A stretch of 64,000 nucleotides of DNA from NCBI RefSeq assembly GCF_013408665.1, contig NZ_JACCCL010000003.1, positions 1 to 64,000 on the forward strand, in the 5' to 3' direction. The position numbers and the translations under genes are program-made. The stretch is from Sporosarcina sp. JAI121. GTDB taxonomy: Bacteria > Bacillota > Bacilli > Bacillales_A > Planococcaceae. This document shows, in pieces, positions 51,855-62,658 of this stretch; the stretch's first letter is position 1; each line of letters begins with the position of its first letter. The notes under the pieces are model-generated. The model was not told where the DNA came from. It saw only the letters and a list, made by a program, of their open reading frames with translations, and did not search any database.

Positions 51855-53837
51855 ATGGTCCAAAAATTTAATCTGCAAGCCCCATATACACCACAAGGCG
51901 ATCAGCCACATGCAATCGCGAAGCTTTTGGAAGGACATAAACGGGGGGAAAAGCACCAGACCCTACTCGGTGCAACCGGAACCGGAAAAACCTTCACTGT
52001 TTCGAACGTCTTGACGGAGATCAACAAACCGACGCTCGTTATCGCCCACAACAAAACATTGGCTGGTCAATTATATAGTGAATTTAAAGAGTTTTTTCCA
52101 GACAACGCTGTCGAATACTTCGTTAGCTTCTATGATTTTTATCAGCCTGAAGCGTATGTGCCGCAAACGGATACCTTCATTGAAAAAGACTCAAGCGTCA
52201 ATGATGAAATTGATAAATTGCGCCACTCTGCTACATCTTCATTATTTGAAAGAAATGATGTGCTCATTGTGGCTTCCGTTTCATGTATCTATGGACTTGG
52301 TTCGCCGGAAGAATATAATGCTCACGTTGTATCACTTCGTCCGGGCATGGAGATTGGGCGCAATGAACTGCTCCGCAAATTTGTGGACGTGCAATACGAA
52401 CGGAATGACATCAGCTTCACTCGCGGGACATTCCGGGTGCGGGGGGATGTAGTCGAAGTGTTGCCTGCATCCCAGGATGAACACTGTCTCCGGATTGAGT
52501 TTTTTGGTGATGAAATCGAGCGGATCCGTGAAGTGGACTCACTTACAGGAGAAATCCTTGGTGAACGGGAACACGTTGCCATCTTCCCGGCATCCCACTT
52601 CGTTACAGGTGATGCAAAGTTGTTGAAAGCAATTGAAAACATTGAAATTGAACTGGAAGAGCGATTGAAAGAACTGCGAGGCGAAGACAAACTATTGGAA
52701 GCGCAACGCCTTGAACAGCGGACTCGCTATGATCTTGAAATGATGCGGGAAATGGGGTTCTGTTCGGGCATCGAAAACTATTCCCGTCACTTGACACTGC
52801 GTCCTGCCGGGGCGACGCCTTATACATTACTCGACTATTTCCCGGATGATTTCCTGGTCATTGTAGATGAAAGTCACGTCTCGCTGCCGCAAATCCGCGG
52901 TATGTACAATGGTGACCAGGCACGGAAAAAAGTGCTCGTCGAACACGGATTCCGCCTGCCTTCAGCGCTTGATAACAGACCGCTCACATTCGAAGAATTC
53001 GAAAATCACGTACATGAAGCAATTTATGTTTCGGCAACACCCGGTCCTTATGAAATCGAGCATACCCCAGAAATGATCCAACAGATTATCCGTCCGACCG
53101 GTCTTCTCGATCCGACAATTGAAGTCAAACCGATTGAAGGGCAAATTGATGATTTGATCGGGGAAATAAGGGAACGGATCAAGAACAACGAACGTGTCCT
53201 TATTACAACATTGACGAAAAAGATGTCTGAAGACCTGACCGATTACTTGAAAGAAATCGGGATAAAAGTTCAATATCTTCATTCGGATGTCAAGACACTT
53301 GAACGTATAGAAATCCTACGGGAACTGCGGATGGGAACGCATGACGTTCTTGTCGGGATAAACCTTCTTAGAGAAGGAATCGACATTCCGGAAGTATCGC
53401 TTGTCGTGATTCTGGATGCGGACAAAGAAGGGTTCCTTCGTTCAGAACGGGCTCTCATCCAAACGATGGGCCGTGCTGCACGGAATGCTAATGGGCACGT
53501 CATTTTGTATGCGGACCGGATGACGGACTCCATGACGAAAGCGATTGGCGAAACGCAACGCCGCCGTGAAATTCAAAAAGAATATAATGAGAAACACAAC
53601 ATCACCCCAATGACCATTAAAAAAGAAATCAGAGATGTGATCCGTGCCACGCAAGTATCGGATGAAGCTATTTCCTATTTGGAAAAAGTGACCGAAGGCA
53701 AGAAATTGTCGAAGGAAGAAAAAACAATCCTTCTAGGTACGCTGGACAAAGAAATGAAAGAGGCGGCGAAAGCGCTCGATTTCGAACGTGCTGCTGAATT
53801 GAGGGATACAATCTTGGAATTGAAGGCTGAAAGGTAG
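51855..53837 (+). CDS. uvrB: Excinuclease ABC subunit B
   Basis: 660 aa. The damage-verifying helicase-like subunit of nucleotide excision repair. Walker A GATGTGKT (residues 39-46), the beta-hairpin region near [21 protein letters not shown], helicase motif TGLLDP and QTMGRAARN, and a C-terminal UvrC-binding UVR domain ([11 protein letters not shown]) are visible. AGGAGGGAC precedes ATG. uvrA follows after six bases. Confidence 0.97.
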   Translation: MVQKFNLQAPYTPQGDQPHAIAKLLEGHKRGEKHQTLLGATGTGKTFTVSNVLTEINKPTLVIAHNKTLAGQLYSEFKEFFPDNAVEYFVSFYDFYQPEAYVPQTDTFIEKDSSVNDEIDKLRHSATSSLFERNDVLIVASVSCIYGLGSPEEYNAHVVSLRPGMEIGRNELLRKFVDVQYERNDISFTRGTFRVRGDVVEVLPASQDEHCLRIEFFGDEIERIREVDSLTGEILGEREHVAIFPASHFVTGDAKLLKAIENIEIELEERLKELRGEDKLLEAQRLEQRTRYDLEMMREMGFCSGIENYSRHLTLRPAGATPYTLLDYFPDDFLVIVDESHVSLPQIRGMYNGDQARKKVLVEHGFRLPSALDNRPLTFEEFENHVHEAIYVSATPGPYEIEHTPEMIQQIIRPTGLLDPTIEVKPIEGQIDDLIGEIRERIKNNERVLITTLTKKMSEDLTDYLKEIGIKVQYLHSDVKTLERIEILRELRMGTHDVLVGINLLREGIDIPEVSLVVILDADKEGFLRSERALIQTMGRAARNANGHVILYADRMTDSMTKAIGETQRRREIQKEYNEKHNITPMTIKKEIRDVIRATQVSDEAISYLEKVTEGKKLSKEEKTILLGTLDKEMKEAAKALDFERAAELRDTILELKAER

Positions 53838-53843
53838 GATTCT

Positions 53844-56717
53844 ATGAAAAATAAAGAAATCATCATACAAGGCGCCCGGGCGCATAACTTGAAAAATATA
53901 GATGTGAATATTCCGCGTGACAAACTGGTTGTCATGACTGGGCTTTCGGGTTCAGGGAAATCATCGCTTGCTTTCGATACGATTTACGCGGAAGGGCAGC
54001 GAAGATATGTGGAATCGCTGTCTTCTTACGCGCGTCAGTTTTTGGGACAGATGGACAAGCCGGATGTAGATGTAATTGAAGGATTATCGCCGGCGATTTC
54101 AATCGACCAGAAGACGACTAGTCGAAATCCTCGTTCGACTGTCGGGACCGCAACGGAGATATATGATTATCTCCGACTACTTTACGCGCGTGTCGGCAAA
54201 CCGATCTGTCCGATTCATGGGACGGAAATTTCTTCCCAGACAATTGAACAAATGGTTGACCGCCTGATGACGTTACCGGATCGCGCTAGAATTCAAATTC
54301 TGGCACCGATCGTTTCCGGTCGTAAAGGGACACATGTGAAGTTAATTGAAGACATTAAGAAACAAGGGTATGTACGGATCCGCGTTAACGGGGAAATCAT
54401 CGATTTGGACGATAATATCGAATTGAACAAAAACAAAAAACATACGATAGAAGTTGTCATAGACCGGATCGTAATAAAGGAAGATATAGCAGCACGGCTG
54501 AGCGACTCTCTGGAATCGGCTCTTCGTCTTGCGGAGGGGACTGTCCTGGTTGATGTCATGGACGGCGAAGAACTCTTGTTCAGCGAACATCACGCCTGTC
54601 CGTTATGCGGTTTTTCAATCGGTGAATTGGAGCCGAGGATGTTTTCCTTCAACAGTCCGTTCGGTGCTTGCCAGGAATGTGATGGACTGGGGACGAAGCA
54701 GGAAGTGGACCCGGAACTGGTCATACCCGACCCGACACGTTCATTGAAAGATCATGCGATTGCGCCGTGGGAGCCGACAAGTTCCCAATACTATCCGGAA
54801 CTGCTGAAAACGGTCGCGGATCATTTTGGCATATCCATGAACGTGCCGGTGAATGAATTGGCGACCGATGAGCTTAATAAATTACTTTACGGCTCGAAAG
54901 ATGAAAAGATTCGATTCCGTTATACGAATGAATTCGGTGGCACACGTGACAGCAATATTTATTTTGAAGGTGTTTTGGCAAACATAGAACGCCGCTTTAA
55001 AGAAACATCCTCGGATTATATCCGTGAACAGATGGAGAAATATATGGCTCAGCGCCCATGCCCGACATGTGCAGGCTATCGCTTGAAGGAAGAGTCGCTC
55101 GCGGTAAAAGTGAATGACGTGCACATCGGGAAAGTGACGGAATTATCGATTGTAGAGGCGGATCTATTTTTCAAAAACCTTATACTATCCGAAAAAGATA
55201 CACAGATTGCGAAACTCATCCTTCGTGAAATCGAAGAGAGACTTGGATTCCTCATTAATGTCGGATTGGATTATCTGTCATTATCCAGGGCTGCAGGAAC
55301 ACTTTCGGGCGGAGAGGCGCAACGGATTCGATTGGCCACTCAAATTGGTTCAAGGCTGACAGGCGTTCTTTATATTCTCGATGAACCGTCTATCGGACTT
55401 CACCAACGCGATAACGACCGTCTCATCGGTACGTTGAAAAGTATGCGTGATATCGGCAATACGCTCATCGTAGTCGAACACGATGAAGATACGATGATGG
55501 CCGCCGATTATTTGATTGATATCGGCCCGGGGGCGGGTGTTGCAGGCGGAGAAATTGTTTCTGCCGGAACACCTGAAAAAGTGATGAATGATCCCAACTC
55601 ACTGACCGGCCAATATTTAAGCGGCCAGAAGTTTATCCCGCTGCCTTTAGAACGACGAAAACCGGACGGGCGAAAGATCATCATTAAAGGGGCTTCTGAA
55701 AACAATTTGAAAAATGTCAATGTGGACATCCCGCTGGGGCAATTCATAGCGGTTACAGGGGTGTCCGGTTCGGGGAAAAGTACGCTGGTCAATGAAGTAC
55801 TCCACAAAGTGTTGGCACAGAAACTGAATCGATCAAAGCAGAAACCGGGACAATATAAATCTGTCACAGGTCTTGAAGAATTGGAAAAAGTCATCGAAAT
55901 CGACCAATCGCCGATCGGGCGCACGCCAAGATCCAACCCAGCGACTTATACAGGAATGTTTGACGATGTGCGGGATGTTTTTGCTTCGACGAATGAAGCG
56001 AAGGTGCGCGGTTACAAAAAAGGGCGTTTCAGCTTTAACGTAAAAGGCGGGCGCTGTGAAGCATGCCGCGGTGACGGTATCATTAAAATTGAGATGCATT
56101 TCCTGCCGGATGTCTATGTGCCTTGCGAGGTTTGCCATGGAAAACGGTACAACCGGGAAACGTTGGAAGTCACTTATAAAGGGAAAAACATTGCGGATGT
56201 CCTTGCCATGACAGTCGATGATGCACTTGTGTTTTTTGAAAACATACCGAAAATCAGCCGTAAGCTCCAGACAATCGTCGATGTAGGACTAGGCTATATT
56301 CATCTCGGTCAGCCGGCAACGACACTATCAGGCGGGGAAGCGCAACGGGTGAAACTGGCTTCCGAACTGCATAAACGCTCGTACGGAAAATCATTTTATA
56401 TTCTGGATGAACCGACGACAGGCCTGCATGTCCATGATATTGCAAAGCTGCTTATCGTGTTGCAACGACTCGTGGAAACAGGGAATACGGTGCTCGTGAT
56501 TGAACATAATCTCGATGTCATCAAGACTGTCGATCATATTATCGATTTAGGGCCTGAAGGCGGCGATAAAGGCGGGCAGATCATTGCGACGGGCACTCCG
56601 GAAAAAGTGGCTGAATCCGGCGTTTCATATACAGGTTTTTATTTAAAACCGATTCTTGAACGTGAAAAGAAACGGATGACAACGAAAATTGAAGAGGCGG
56701 AAAAAGTGAAAGGATGA
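53844..56717 (+). CDS. uvrA: Excinuclease ABC subunit A
   Basis: 957 aa. Damage-sensing ATPase of nucleotide excision repair. Two ABC modules: Walker [10 protein letters not shown] (near residue 33) and GVSGSGKST (near 640); signatures LSGGEAQRI and LSGGEAQRV. Zinc-finger cysteines are in CPLCGF...CQECDGLG and CEACRGDG...CEVCHGKR. The stop codon TGA is the first half of a sigma-W-type -35 element for yvlB. Confidence 0.97.
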   Translation: MKNKEIIIQGARAHNLKNIDVNIPRDKLVVMTGLSGSGKSSLAFDTIYAEGQRRYVESLSSYARQFLGQMDKPDVDVIEGLSPAISIDQKTTSRNPRSTVGTATEIYDYLRLLYARVGKPICPIHGTEISSQTIEQMVDRLMTLPDRARIQILAPIVSGRKGTHVKLIEDIKKQGYVRIRVNGEIIDLDDNIELNKNKKHTIEVVIDRIVIKEDIAARLSDSLESALRLAEGTVLVDVMDGEELLFSEHHACPLCGFSIGELEPRMFSFNSPFGACQECDGLGTKQEVDPELVIPDPTRSLKDHAIAPWEPTSSQYYPELLKTVADHFGISMNVPVNELATDELNKLLYGSKDEKIRFRYTNEFGGTRDSNIYFEGVLANIERRFKETSSDYIREQMEKYMAQRPCPTCAGYRLKEESLAVKVNDVHIGKVTELSIVEADLFFKNLILSEKDTQIAKLILREIEERLGFLINVGLDYLSLSRAAGTLSGGEAQRIRLATQIGSRLTGVLYILDEPSIGLHQRDNDRLIGTLKSMRDIGNTLIVVEHDEDTMMAADYLIDIGPGAGVAGGEIVSAGTPEKVMNDPNSLTGQYLSGQKFIPLPLERRKPDGRKIIIKGASENNLKNVNVDIPLGQFIAVTGVSGSGKSTLVNEVLHKVLAQKLNRSKQKPGQYKSVTGLEELEKVIEIDQSPIGRTPRSNPATYTGMFDDVRDVFASTNEAKVRGYKKGRFSFNVKGGRCEACRGDGIIKIEMHFLPDVYVPCEVCHGKRYNRETLEVTYKGKNIADVLAMTVDDALVFFENIPKISRKLQTIVDVGLGYIHLGQPATTLSGGEAQRVKLASELHKRSYGKSFYILDEPTTGLHVHDIAKLLIVLQRLVETGNTVLVIEHNLDVIKTVDHIIDLGPEGGDKGGQIIATGTPEKVAESGVSYTGFYLKPILEREKKRMTTKIEEAEKVKG

Positions 56718-56740
56718 AACCTTTTCCACATTCACTCGTA
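56715..56740 (+). promoter_or_regulatory. ECF sigma-W-type promoter of yvlB
   Basis: TGAAAC (56715-56720), exactly 16 bases, CGTA (56737-56740). It overlaps the uvrA stop. In B. subtilis the yvlABCD operon is a known sigma-W target. Confidence 0.88.
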
Positions 56741-56802
56741 TATATAGTCAGTTGTTAACTAACGGAGAAATCCGAAGTAGGACATTACTAGGAGGCGTAA
56801 AG

Positions 56803-58005
56803 ATGCAAAACGAACGGAAACGGATTTTAGCAATGCTGGAAAACGGTACAATCACGACCGAAGAAGCATTAACACTTCTAGAAACATTGGGACAGAAGAA
56901 CCAAGCGGAACAGCCGACTCAAGCTAACAAGAAAGCGCAAGACACATCCGCGCCTACGGAAGAGGAAACTGTTCATGACACACGACCAGAACCAGAACCA
57001 TTCGAAAAGGCAGAACCTGCTACTGATCATAAAGAACAAGGCCACCCATCCATGGATGAATTCCTGGAAGATTTACGAAAGGATTTCACCAATGTCGGGG
57101 ACAGGTTCATGCAATTCATGCAGACTGCCGTTCAGAAAGTGAAATCATTCGATTTTGATTCGCCGTTCGGCAATGCCGTTACATTTAATCATACAATGGC
57201 AAAGAATGCTGAGGGCATCGAAGAACTCATCATCGATCTGGACAACGGTAAAGTAACGATTCATACCGGTGAAATGGAAGAGGTACGTGCGGATTTCACG
57301 GTTAAAACATACAATAGTGAGTCGGTGGAAAAAGCGAAAAGTGATTTCCTTGATAAATTACTGTTCGTTGATGACGAAGGGAAACTAAGGATTTCAAGCG
57401 ACATGAAAATGGTTCAAGTGAATGTTGAATTATTCATTCCGACAAAGGACTATGCTCGAATCTCAGCTCGGCTATTGAACGGTTCGTTCAAAATGAAAGG
57501 TGCCGCCGCGGAGATAGTGCGTGTGAAAACTGCAAATGGAAAAATTGAAATTGCTGGAATGACGTTCAAAAACGGGGAATTCGAAACCGTTAATGGAGCA
57601 ATCGCCCTCAACGGTGTGACGGGTACTTCACTCGAAGCGGAAACATTGAATGGACGCGTATATATCGACGGGGCTGTGAAAGATGTGGAAGCCCAATCGT
57701 TAAACGGACATGTAGTTGTGACGACGACAGATCCGACGGCGGAAAAAATCAGTGCGAAAACAATGAGCGGATCGGTTGAAATCTACATTCCTTCCGATGC
57801 TGCCCTGTCTGGCGAAATCGTATCCAATATGGGTCGGCTGGATTTGCAGCTTAAAGATGTCAATCGGACTGTCGAACAGGAACAACTGTTGCAACGTGTT
57901 ATCCGTTTTAAAAAGGATGTTGAAGGCAATACATCTCCACTTCACATTTTCGGGGAAGCGAAAACCGGAACTGTACTTGTTTGCTATAACGCGAAGCATG
58001 AATAA
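56803..58005 (+). CDS. yvlB: YvlB-like protein (DUF4097)
   Basis: 400 aa. An N-terminal helical segment of SHOCT-like type (KRILAMLENGTITTEEALTLLETL), a disordered acidic linker (residues about 35-85), then a DUF4097-type repetitive beta-helix (VKTANGKIEIAGMTFKNGE, LNGRVYIDGAVKDVEAQSLNG). Function unknown; linked to envelope stress through sigma-W. TAGGAGGCG lies just before ATG 56803. The neighbours yvlA, C and D of B. subtilis are absent. Confidence 0.88.
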   Translation: MQNERKRILAMLENGTITTEEALTLLETLGQKNQAEQPTQANKKAQDTSAPTEEETVHDTRPEPEPFEKAEPATDHKEQGHPSMDEFLEDLRKDFTNVGDRFMQFMQTAVQKVKSFDFDSPFGNAVTFNHTMAKNAEGIEELIIDLDNGKVTIHTGEMEEVRADFTVKTYNSESVEKAKSDFLDKLLFVDDEGKLRISSDMKMVQVNVELFIPTKDYARISARLLNGSFKMKGAAAEIVRVKTANGKIEIAGMTFKNGEFETVNGAIALNGVTGTSLEAETLNGRVYIDGAVKDVEAQSLNGHVVVTTTDPTAEKISAKTMSGSVEIYIPSDAALSGEIVSNMGRLDLQLKDVNRTVEQEQLLQRVIRFKKDVEGNTSPLHIFGEAKTGTVLVCYNAKHE

Positions 58006-58020
58006 AATAGTGTAAATTCA

Positions 58021-58068
58021 TAAAAATGACCGCTGCTACACCAAGGATAGGTGTGTCAGCGGCCGTTT
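58021..58068 (+). terminator. Terminator after yvlB
   Basis: AAAATGACCGCTG-CTACACCAAGGATAGGTGTGT-CAGCGGCCGTTTTT, a long stem with T tail. Confidence 0.88.
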
Positions 58069-58177
58069 TTATTAAATATGTTGAACAAATGGCACGCCTG
58101 TTGATTAACAGAAAGTAACCATTAAATAACTTGATTACACATTGTGCGCTATATGTATAGTATGTTTGGATTGCTTT

Positions 58178-58284
58178 GAATTGAACGACTTCCATACCAT
58201 TACCGAGATGTCTTGATAAATAGGGATGCGACTTCGTCGCATCCCTATTTATTTTTTCGGTAATCGTATGGTGTCTGTTCATTC
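58178..58284. repeat. Large nested hairpin element (about 107 bp)
   Basis: The core is a perfect 17-bp stem ATAAATAGGGATGCGAC / GTCGCATCCCTATTTAT around TTC. Outside it ATTACCGA (58199-58206) pairs with TCGGTAAT (58257-58264), CCATAC with GTATGG, and GAATTGAAC loosely with GTTCATTC. The right side of the core also has a T run, so it could terminate rightward transcription. Confidence 0.75.
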
Positions 58285-58612
58285 GTCGCTATCCAAAGAC
58301 ACGGCTACAAGAAGTGCCGAAGCTTTTTAGGAAGACAGAATAGCTAGCTTCTCACTTGGAGAGAAGCGGTCAAAGATACAATTTTGACCGCCAAAGCCTT
58401 CTTCTATAGTATCCCTATCTCCATTTTAAAGAAGTGCCACTTTCTTATAATGCAATACATATTATTTGCCGAAAAATAAGCAAAGAATGCAATGTACAAC
58501 GTGCTAGAGTGCCCGAAATTACATTTTCGGGCACTTACAAACTTTATAGAAAGTCATCTAATCTATCCTTTTCTTTCAAAGTGACTGCATTTTTCACTTG
58601 AATATTGTAGGA
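58285..58612. other. Gene-free stretch with three hairpins
   Basis: GCTTCTC/GAGAAGC (58347-58367), GCGGTCAAA/TTTGACCGC (58366-58391; shares two bases with the first) and AGTGCCCGAAA/TTTCGGGCACT (58508-58535). No ORF with a ribosome site is seen. Confidence 0.5.
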
Positions 58613-58652
58613 ACGCGGGAGGCATCCCCGAGCGCCGAAGCGGATTCAGTGG
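58613..58652 (-). repeat. Partial type A repeat
   Basis: AACGCGGGAGGCATCCCCGAGCGCCGAAGCGGATTC is the left arm of type A in reverse orientation; the other arm is missing. It lies past the 3' end of the leftward amidase gene. Confidence 0.6.
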
Positions 58653-58725
58653 AATTCCCTCTTTCAACCTATATAGAAGAACATATGAAACTCCTATTTG
58701 CGGTGACGCCGTCATTCAAATGCAG

Positions 58726-59283
58726 TTATTTCTTCCCGCGGTAAATCCAGGCAGTTATCGCGAAGGCGATTGCTTTCGCACATTGTATCCGATACGTTTT
58801 TTTCATTAATAACAATGCCTCTTCCCGGTTTGTCATAAATCCGCATTCTAGTAAAACCGCGGGCATCCGGGTATCACGTAGGACAGCGTAATCCGCCTTC
58901 TTCACTCCGCGGTCAGTTCGGTTACAAGCTGAAACAAGGGAGTTTTGAATTAGGGCGGCGAGTGCATATGATTCTTTACTAGCCGTAGGATATATGAATG
59001 TTTCAATTCCATTGGCATTATTCCAATCGCCGCCGAATGCGTTTGCGTGGATGGATACAAATGCGTCCACTTTCATATTGTTGGCAAGTTTTGTCCGCGC
59101 TGCAAGTGGTACATCCTCTTGTTCTTTATGTGCGAAAATAACTGTAACTCCTTCTTCGATCAGGTATTGCTTAACAAGGTCGGCAACTGCACTGTTAAAG
59201 CTGAACTCACGCAGCGCTCCGTCTGGCGAACGTTTACCTGCGGTGTCCGGACCATGGCCGGCATCAATCATTATTTTGGTCAA
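58726..59283 (-). CDS. N-acetylmuramoyl-L-alanine amidase (Amidase_3)
   Basis: 185 aa, catalytic domain only. Cleaves the amide between muramic acid and the stem peptide. Zinc ligands fit in MIDAGHGPDTAG, the E of REFSFN, HANAFGG, and the catalytic glutamate in LLECGFMTN. No signal peptide or wall-binding repeat is visible, as in the sporulation amidase CwlC type, so release in the mother cell is possible. AAGGAGGAG precedes TTG 59283. Confidence 0.88.
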   Translation of the reverse strand: MTKIMIDAGHGPDTAGKRSPDGALREFSFNSAVADLVKQYLIEEGVTVIFAHKEQEDVPLAARTKLANNMKVDAFVSIHANAFGGDWNNANGIETFIYPTASKESYALAALIQNSLVSACNRTDRGVKKADYAVLRDTRMPAVLLECGFMTNREEALLLMKKTYRIQCAKAIAFAITAWIYRGKK

Positions 59284-59387
59284 ATTTATCTCCTCCTTGC
59301 CCTTTATATAGTTTGAAAGAGTTGAGAAGTGGACAGTTTCGGTATGAGAAAAGTTTGTGGGTGGATAAATGAAAAATCTACAACGCC

Positions 59388-59518
59388 ATTGATTTCCGTT
59401 CCGATTGGACGCTTTCCGCGGGCACGACCTCAGCGGCTTCCCTCTCTACCCTCAGTCTAGGGTCTTCGGCTTTTCCTGCAGATCCTGCTGTAGACGCCAA
59501 TGTGCACTCCAATCAATT
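59388..59518 (+). repeat. Type C repeat, decayed
   Basis: ATTGATTTCCGTTCCGATTGG...CCAATCAATTGG with the core CTTTCCGCGGGCACGACCTCAG and CCTGCAGATCCTGCT. Same outline as the copy at 42443-42567. Confidence 0.55.
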
Positions 59519-59600
59519 GGAATGCACAAGAAATCCAGTTTTTAATTGAAAATAATTATCCGTTTTATTTGTTTAATCACCATATATACAAGGAGTCACT

Positions 59601-59730
59601 GTTGATTGGAGAGGAAGGCGCCGACTCCTGTGGGATTAGCGGGACAGGTGAGACCCCGCAGTGGAGCGTAGCGACCGAGGAGGCTCACCGCCCGCCCCAC
59701 GGAAAGCGTGCGCCTGGAGCGCAAATCAAC
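59601..59730 (-). repeat. Type C repeat, reverse orientation
   Basis: GTTGATTGGAG...GCGCAAATCAAC ends enclose GACTCCTGTGGGATTAGCGGG and GAGACCCCGCAG...CGAGGAGGCTCACCGCCCGC. Best-preserved copy of this class here. Confidence 0.7.
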
Positions 59731-59933
59731 ATGATATAGCTATCATCATGAAACAAACAATTGTATGTACAAGTGAAAACTTAAAATAGGTTAGAAAAGT
59801 ATCCTCTAACCTAAAATAGTACCCACAAAAACTCGACTCAATCACAGTTTCGGCACTAAATCATTTCATTTGAAAATAGGCGTGGTAAAATGAGGCATAG
59901 ATGTTGGAATAGAGGAAGAGGGAGGCGCATCAA

Positions 59934-60860
59934 ATGGCTTATGTAACAGTAAAAGATGTACAGGAAAAGTTTTTTCTTGAACTGAGCGCGGGCGGTAGAG
60001 GGATTGAGCGACAAATACATACAAGTGACATATCAAGACCGGGTCTGGAAATGGCCGGCTATTTCAATTACTATTTGGCGGACCGTGTACAACTGCTAGG
60101 TAAGACGGAATTGTCATTTTTTGCAAACCTGAACAAGGAAGAACGAACGGATCGAATGAAAAGACTTTGTTCGAAAAATACGCCAGCCATTATTGTAGCG
60201 CATGATATGGACGTGCCGATCGAATTAAAAGAGACGGCTGAAAATAGGGGGCTTACTGTATTCAGCACGGATATCCCGACTACACGATTTTCGGGTATGC
60301 TGACCAATTATCTCAGCGGCAGGCTTGCACCGATGACGGCAGTACACGGCGTACTTGTCGATGTTTATGGAATCGGAATACTGATCACGGGCAAGAGTGG
60401 CGTTGGGAAAAGTGAAACAGCGCTCGAACTTGTGAAAAGAGGCCACCGTCTCGTGGCGGATGACCTCGTTGAAATTAGACAGGTCGCTAAAAACGTGTTG
60501 ATCGGGAACGCGCCGAAACTACTTGAACATATGCTTGAAATCCGTGGCGTCGGGATTGTCGACATGATGACTTTGTTCGGGGCGAGTGCTGTAAAGAGTG
60601 ATAAACGAATATTGATCGTCATCGATCTTGAACTATGGGATCCGGATAAGATATATGATCGGCTTGGCATCGATGAAGAAAAGATGAAGATCGTCGATTC
60701 GGAACTGACAAAGCTCACCGTGCCAGTGCGTCCTGGCCGTAACTTATCTGTTATTATCGAAGTTGCAGCGATGGATTACCGTATGAAAAAGCTAGGCATC
60801 AATGCCGCGGAAGAATTTTCGAAAAAACTTGATGCGGAAATTTCTGGAAATCCAAATTAA
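59934..60860 (+). CDS. hprK: HPr kinase/phosphorylase
   Basis: 308 aa. Phosphorylates and dephosphorylates HPr at Ser46, the key signal of carbon catabolite control. P-loop GKSGVGKS is at 153-160, the catalytic His at 138 (TAVHGV), and the family signature [10 protein letters not shown] at about 201-210. AGGGAGGCGCATCAA precedes ATG. First gene of a five-gene operon. Confidence 0.97.
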   Translation: MAYVTVKDVQEKFFLELSAGGRGIERQIHTSDISRPGLEMAGYFNYYLADRVQLLGKTELSFFANLNKEERTDRMKRLCSKNTPAIIVAHDMDVPIELKETAENRGLTVFSTDIPTTRFSGMLTNYLSGRLAPMTAVHGVLVDVYGIGILITGKSGVGKSETALELVKRGHRLVADDLVEIRQVAKNVLIGNAPKLLEHMLEIRGVGIVDMMTLFGASAVKSDKRILIVIDLELWDPDKIYDRLGIDEEKMKIVDSELTKLTVPVRPGRNLSVIIEVAAMDYRMKKLGINAAEEFSKKLDAEISGNPN

Positions 60861-60890
60861 CTTATTGATGGAGAAAGGAAAGGTTGAGAC

Positions 60891-61700
60891 ATGTTGGAGT
60901 TATTGGCGATAAACCCGATTGCATTTTCACTTGGTCCATTCGAAGTCAGATGGTATGGAATCCTGATTGCATTTGGGATCATTCTCGCATTCTTTGTTGT
61001 TCAAAAAGAAATGGTGAAGCGCGGGATGCATCCCGATTTTTTAACGGATCTGCTCATTTGGGCTGTTCCTATTGCGATAATTAGTGCAAGAATCTATTAT
61101 GTTATTTTCTCGTGGGATTATTATAAAAATCATCCGGGTCAGATCATACAAATTTGGGAGGGTGGCATCGCCATCCATGGTGCTTTGATCGGCGCCTTCA
61201 TAACAACGTATGTTTACACGAAACGCCGTGGCGTTTCATTCTGGAAAGTAGTTGATATCGCGGCGGTCGGGCTTTTGATCGGTCAAATTATCGGCCGCTG
61301 GGGAAATTTCATGAATCAGGAAGCACACGGAGGACCGGTGTCGGAAAAATTCCTTGAAACGACAATCATTCCTGACTGGATCATGAATCAGATGACGATT
61401 GAAGGTGTAACCTATCATCCAACATTCCTCTATGAATCAATGTGGAACATCGTTGGACTAATCATTATTATCCTGTTGCGCAAAGTGAATTTGAAGCGCG
61501 GGGAAATGTTTCTCTTTTACCTTGTATGGTATTCAGCAGGACGTTTCTTCATCGAAGGGATGAGAACAGATAGCTTGTATGTCATCGGTGAACTTCGGGC
61601 GGCGCAGCTTGTATCGGTTATTACAATCGTCGTTGCACTAGCGGTTTTCATCGTCAGGAGATTTGTACAGAAAGTCGATGTGAACTATAAAGATAACTAA
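60891..61700 (+). CDS. lgt: Prolipoprotein diacylglyceryl transferase
   Basis: 269 aa with seven membrane segments. Attaches diacylglycerol to the lipobox cysteine of pre-lipoproteins such as PrsA and the carbonic anhydrase in this window. Motifs RWYGILIAFGI, IHGALIG and the signature GRWGNFMNQEAHGGP are present. GAAAGGAAAGG precedes ATG. Lies 30 bases after hprK, as in B. subtilis. Confidence 0.97.
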   Translation: MLELLAINPIAFSLGPFEVRWYGILIAFGIILAFFVVQKEMVKRGMHPDFLTDLLIWAVPIAIISARIYYVIFSWDYYKNHPGQIIQIWEGGIAIHGALIGAFITTYVYTKRRGVSFWKVVDIAAVGLLIGQIIGRWGNFMNQEAHGGPVSEKFLETTIIPDWIMNQMTIEGVTYHPTFLYESMWNIVGLIIIILLRKVNLKRGEMFLFYLVWYSAGRFFIEGMRTDSLYVIGELRAAQLVSVITIVVALAVFIVRRFVQKVDVNYKDN

Positions 61701-61713
61701 AGGGGTCGGGGGA

Positions 61714-62658
61714 ATGGGGACGATTCAAAATGGATTGAAGGCGGGACTTCGGACGACGTGGACACTAGGGAAAATAATTTTTCCGATAACAATACTCGTT
61801 GTCATTTTGCAGCATACACCTGTGCTGCCGTGGCTGATCAAACTTGTTGCGCCGTTTATGGGGATATTCGGCCTGAGCGGTGAAGCTGCAATCCCGTTGG
61901 TACTTGGAAATGCACTGAATTTATATGCCGCGATAGCAGGTGTCTTATCGCTTGAAATGACTGTGAAAGAAGTATTTATCATTGCAGTCATGCTGTCGTT
62001 TTCACATAATATTTTCATTGAAACAGGCGTCGCACTGAAAGTCGGCGTTAAGTTGTGGATTGTTCTTGTCGTACGTTTCGGACTCGCGGCCATGTCGGGT
62101 ATTATTATTAACTTGACGTGGAAAGGTGGAGGGGAGACGGCGCAATATGGCATGGCTCCGAAAGTTACAGATATACCGGACGGCTGGCTGGAAATCGGGT
62201 TGTTGGGTGTACAGAAGGCTTCATTCGGAGTGCTGCAGCTTGCCTTGATCGTCATTCCTCTGATGATTTTTGTCCAGTTTCTGAAGGACCGAAATTATTT
62301 GCAGAAGTTTTCGGAAAAACTGGCACCCTTCACGAAAGTGATCGGTGTGCAACCGAATGCATCGACAACACTTGTTTCCGGTCTTGTCATCGGACTTGCT
62401 TATGGTGCCGGCGTGATGATCCAGGCGGTGCAGGAAGACGGTGTGAGTAAAAAGGATGCAACGCTGTCCTTCATATTCCTCGTAGCCTGTCACGCAGTCA
62501 TTGAAGATACTTTACTATTTATCCCGTTAGGCATCCCTATTCTGCCTTTGCTGATTATCCGGGTCGTCACAGCGTTCGTGTTGACGATCATTGTTGCGTA
62601 TGTTTGGAGACGGGCTGAACAAAAGAAAGAGAAGGGAGTTCCAATTTCAGATGGCTAA
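61714..62658 (+). CDS. yvoD: Nucleoside-recognition (Gate) membrane protein YvoD
   Basis: 314 aa with seven to nine membrane segments and two Gate-type repeats (LSGEAAIPLVLGNALNLYAAI; SHNIFIETGVALKVGVK). Function unknown. GGGGTCGGGGGA precedes ATG. Located between lgt and ppaX as in B. subtilis; overlaps ppaX by eight bases. Confidence 0.93.
   Translation: MGTIQNGLKAGLRTTWTLGKIIFPITILVVILQHTPVLPWLIKLVAPFMGIFGLSGEAAIPLVLGNALNLYAAIAGVLSLEMTVKEVFIIAVMLSFSHNIFIETGVALKVGVKLWIVLVVRFGLAAMSGIIINLTWKGGGETAQYGMAPKVTDIPDGWLEIGLLGVQKASFGVLQLALIVIPLMIFVQFLKDRNYLQKFSEKLAPFTKVIGVQPNASTTLVSGLVIGLAYGAGVMIQAVQEDGVSKKDATLSFIFLVACHAVIEDTLLFIPLGIPILPLLIIRVVTAFVLTIIVAYVWRRAEQKKEKGVPISDG

Noticed and set aside
59500..59739. 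79-codon frame upstream of hprK
   Set aside because: It spans a type C repeat, has no ribosome site and matches no family.
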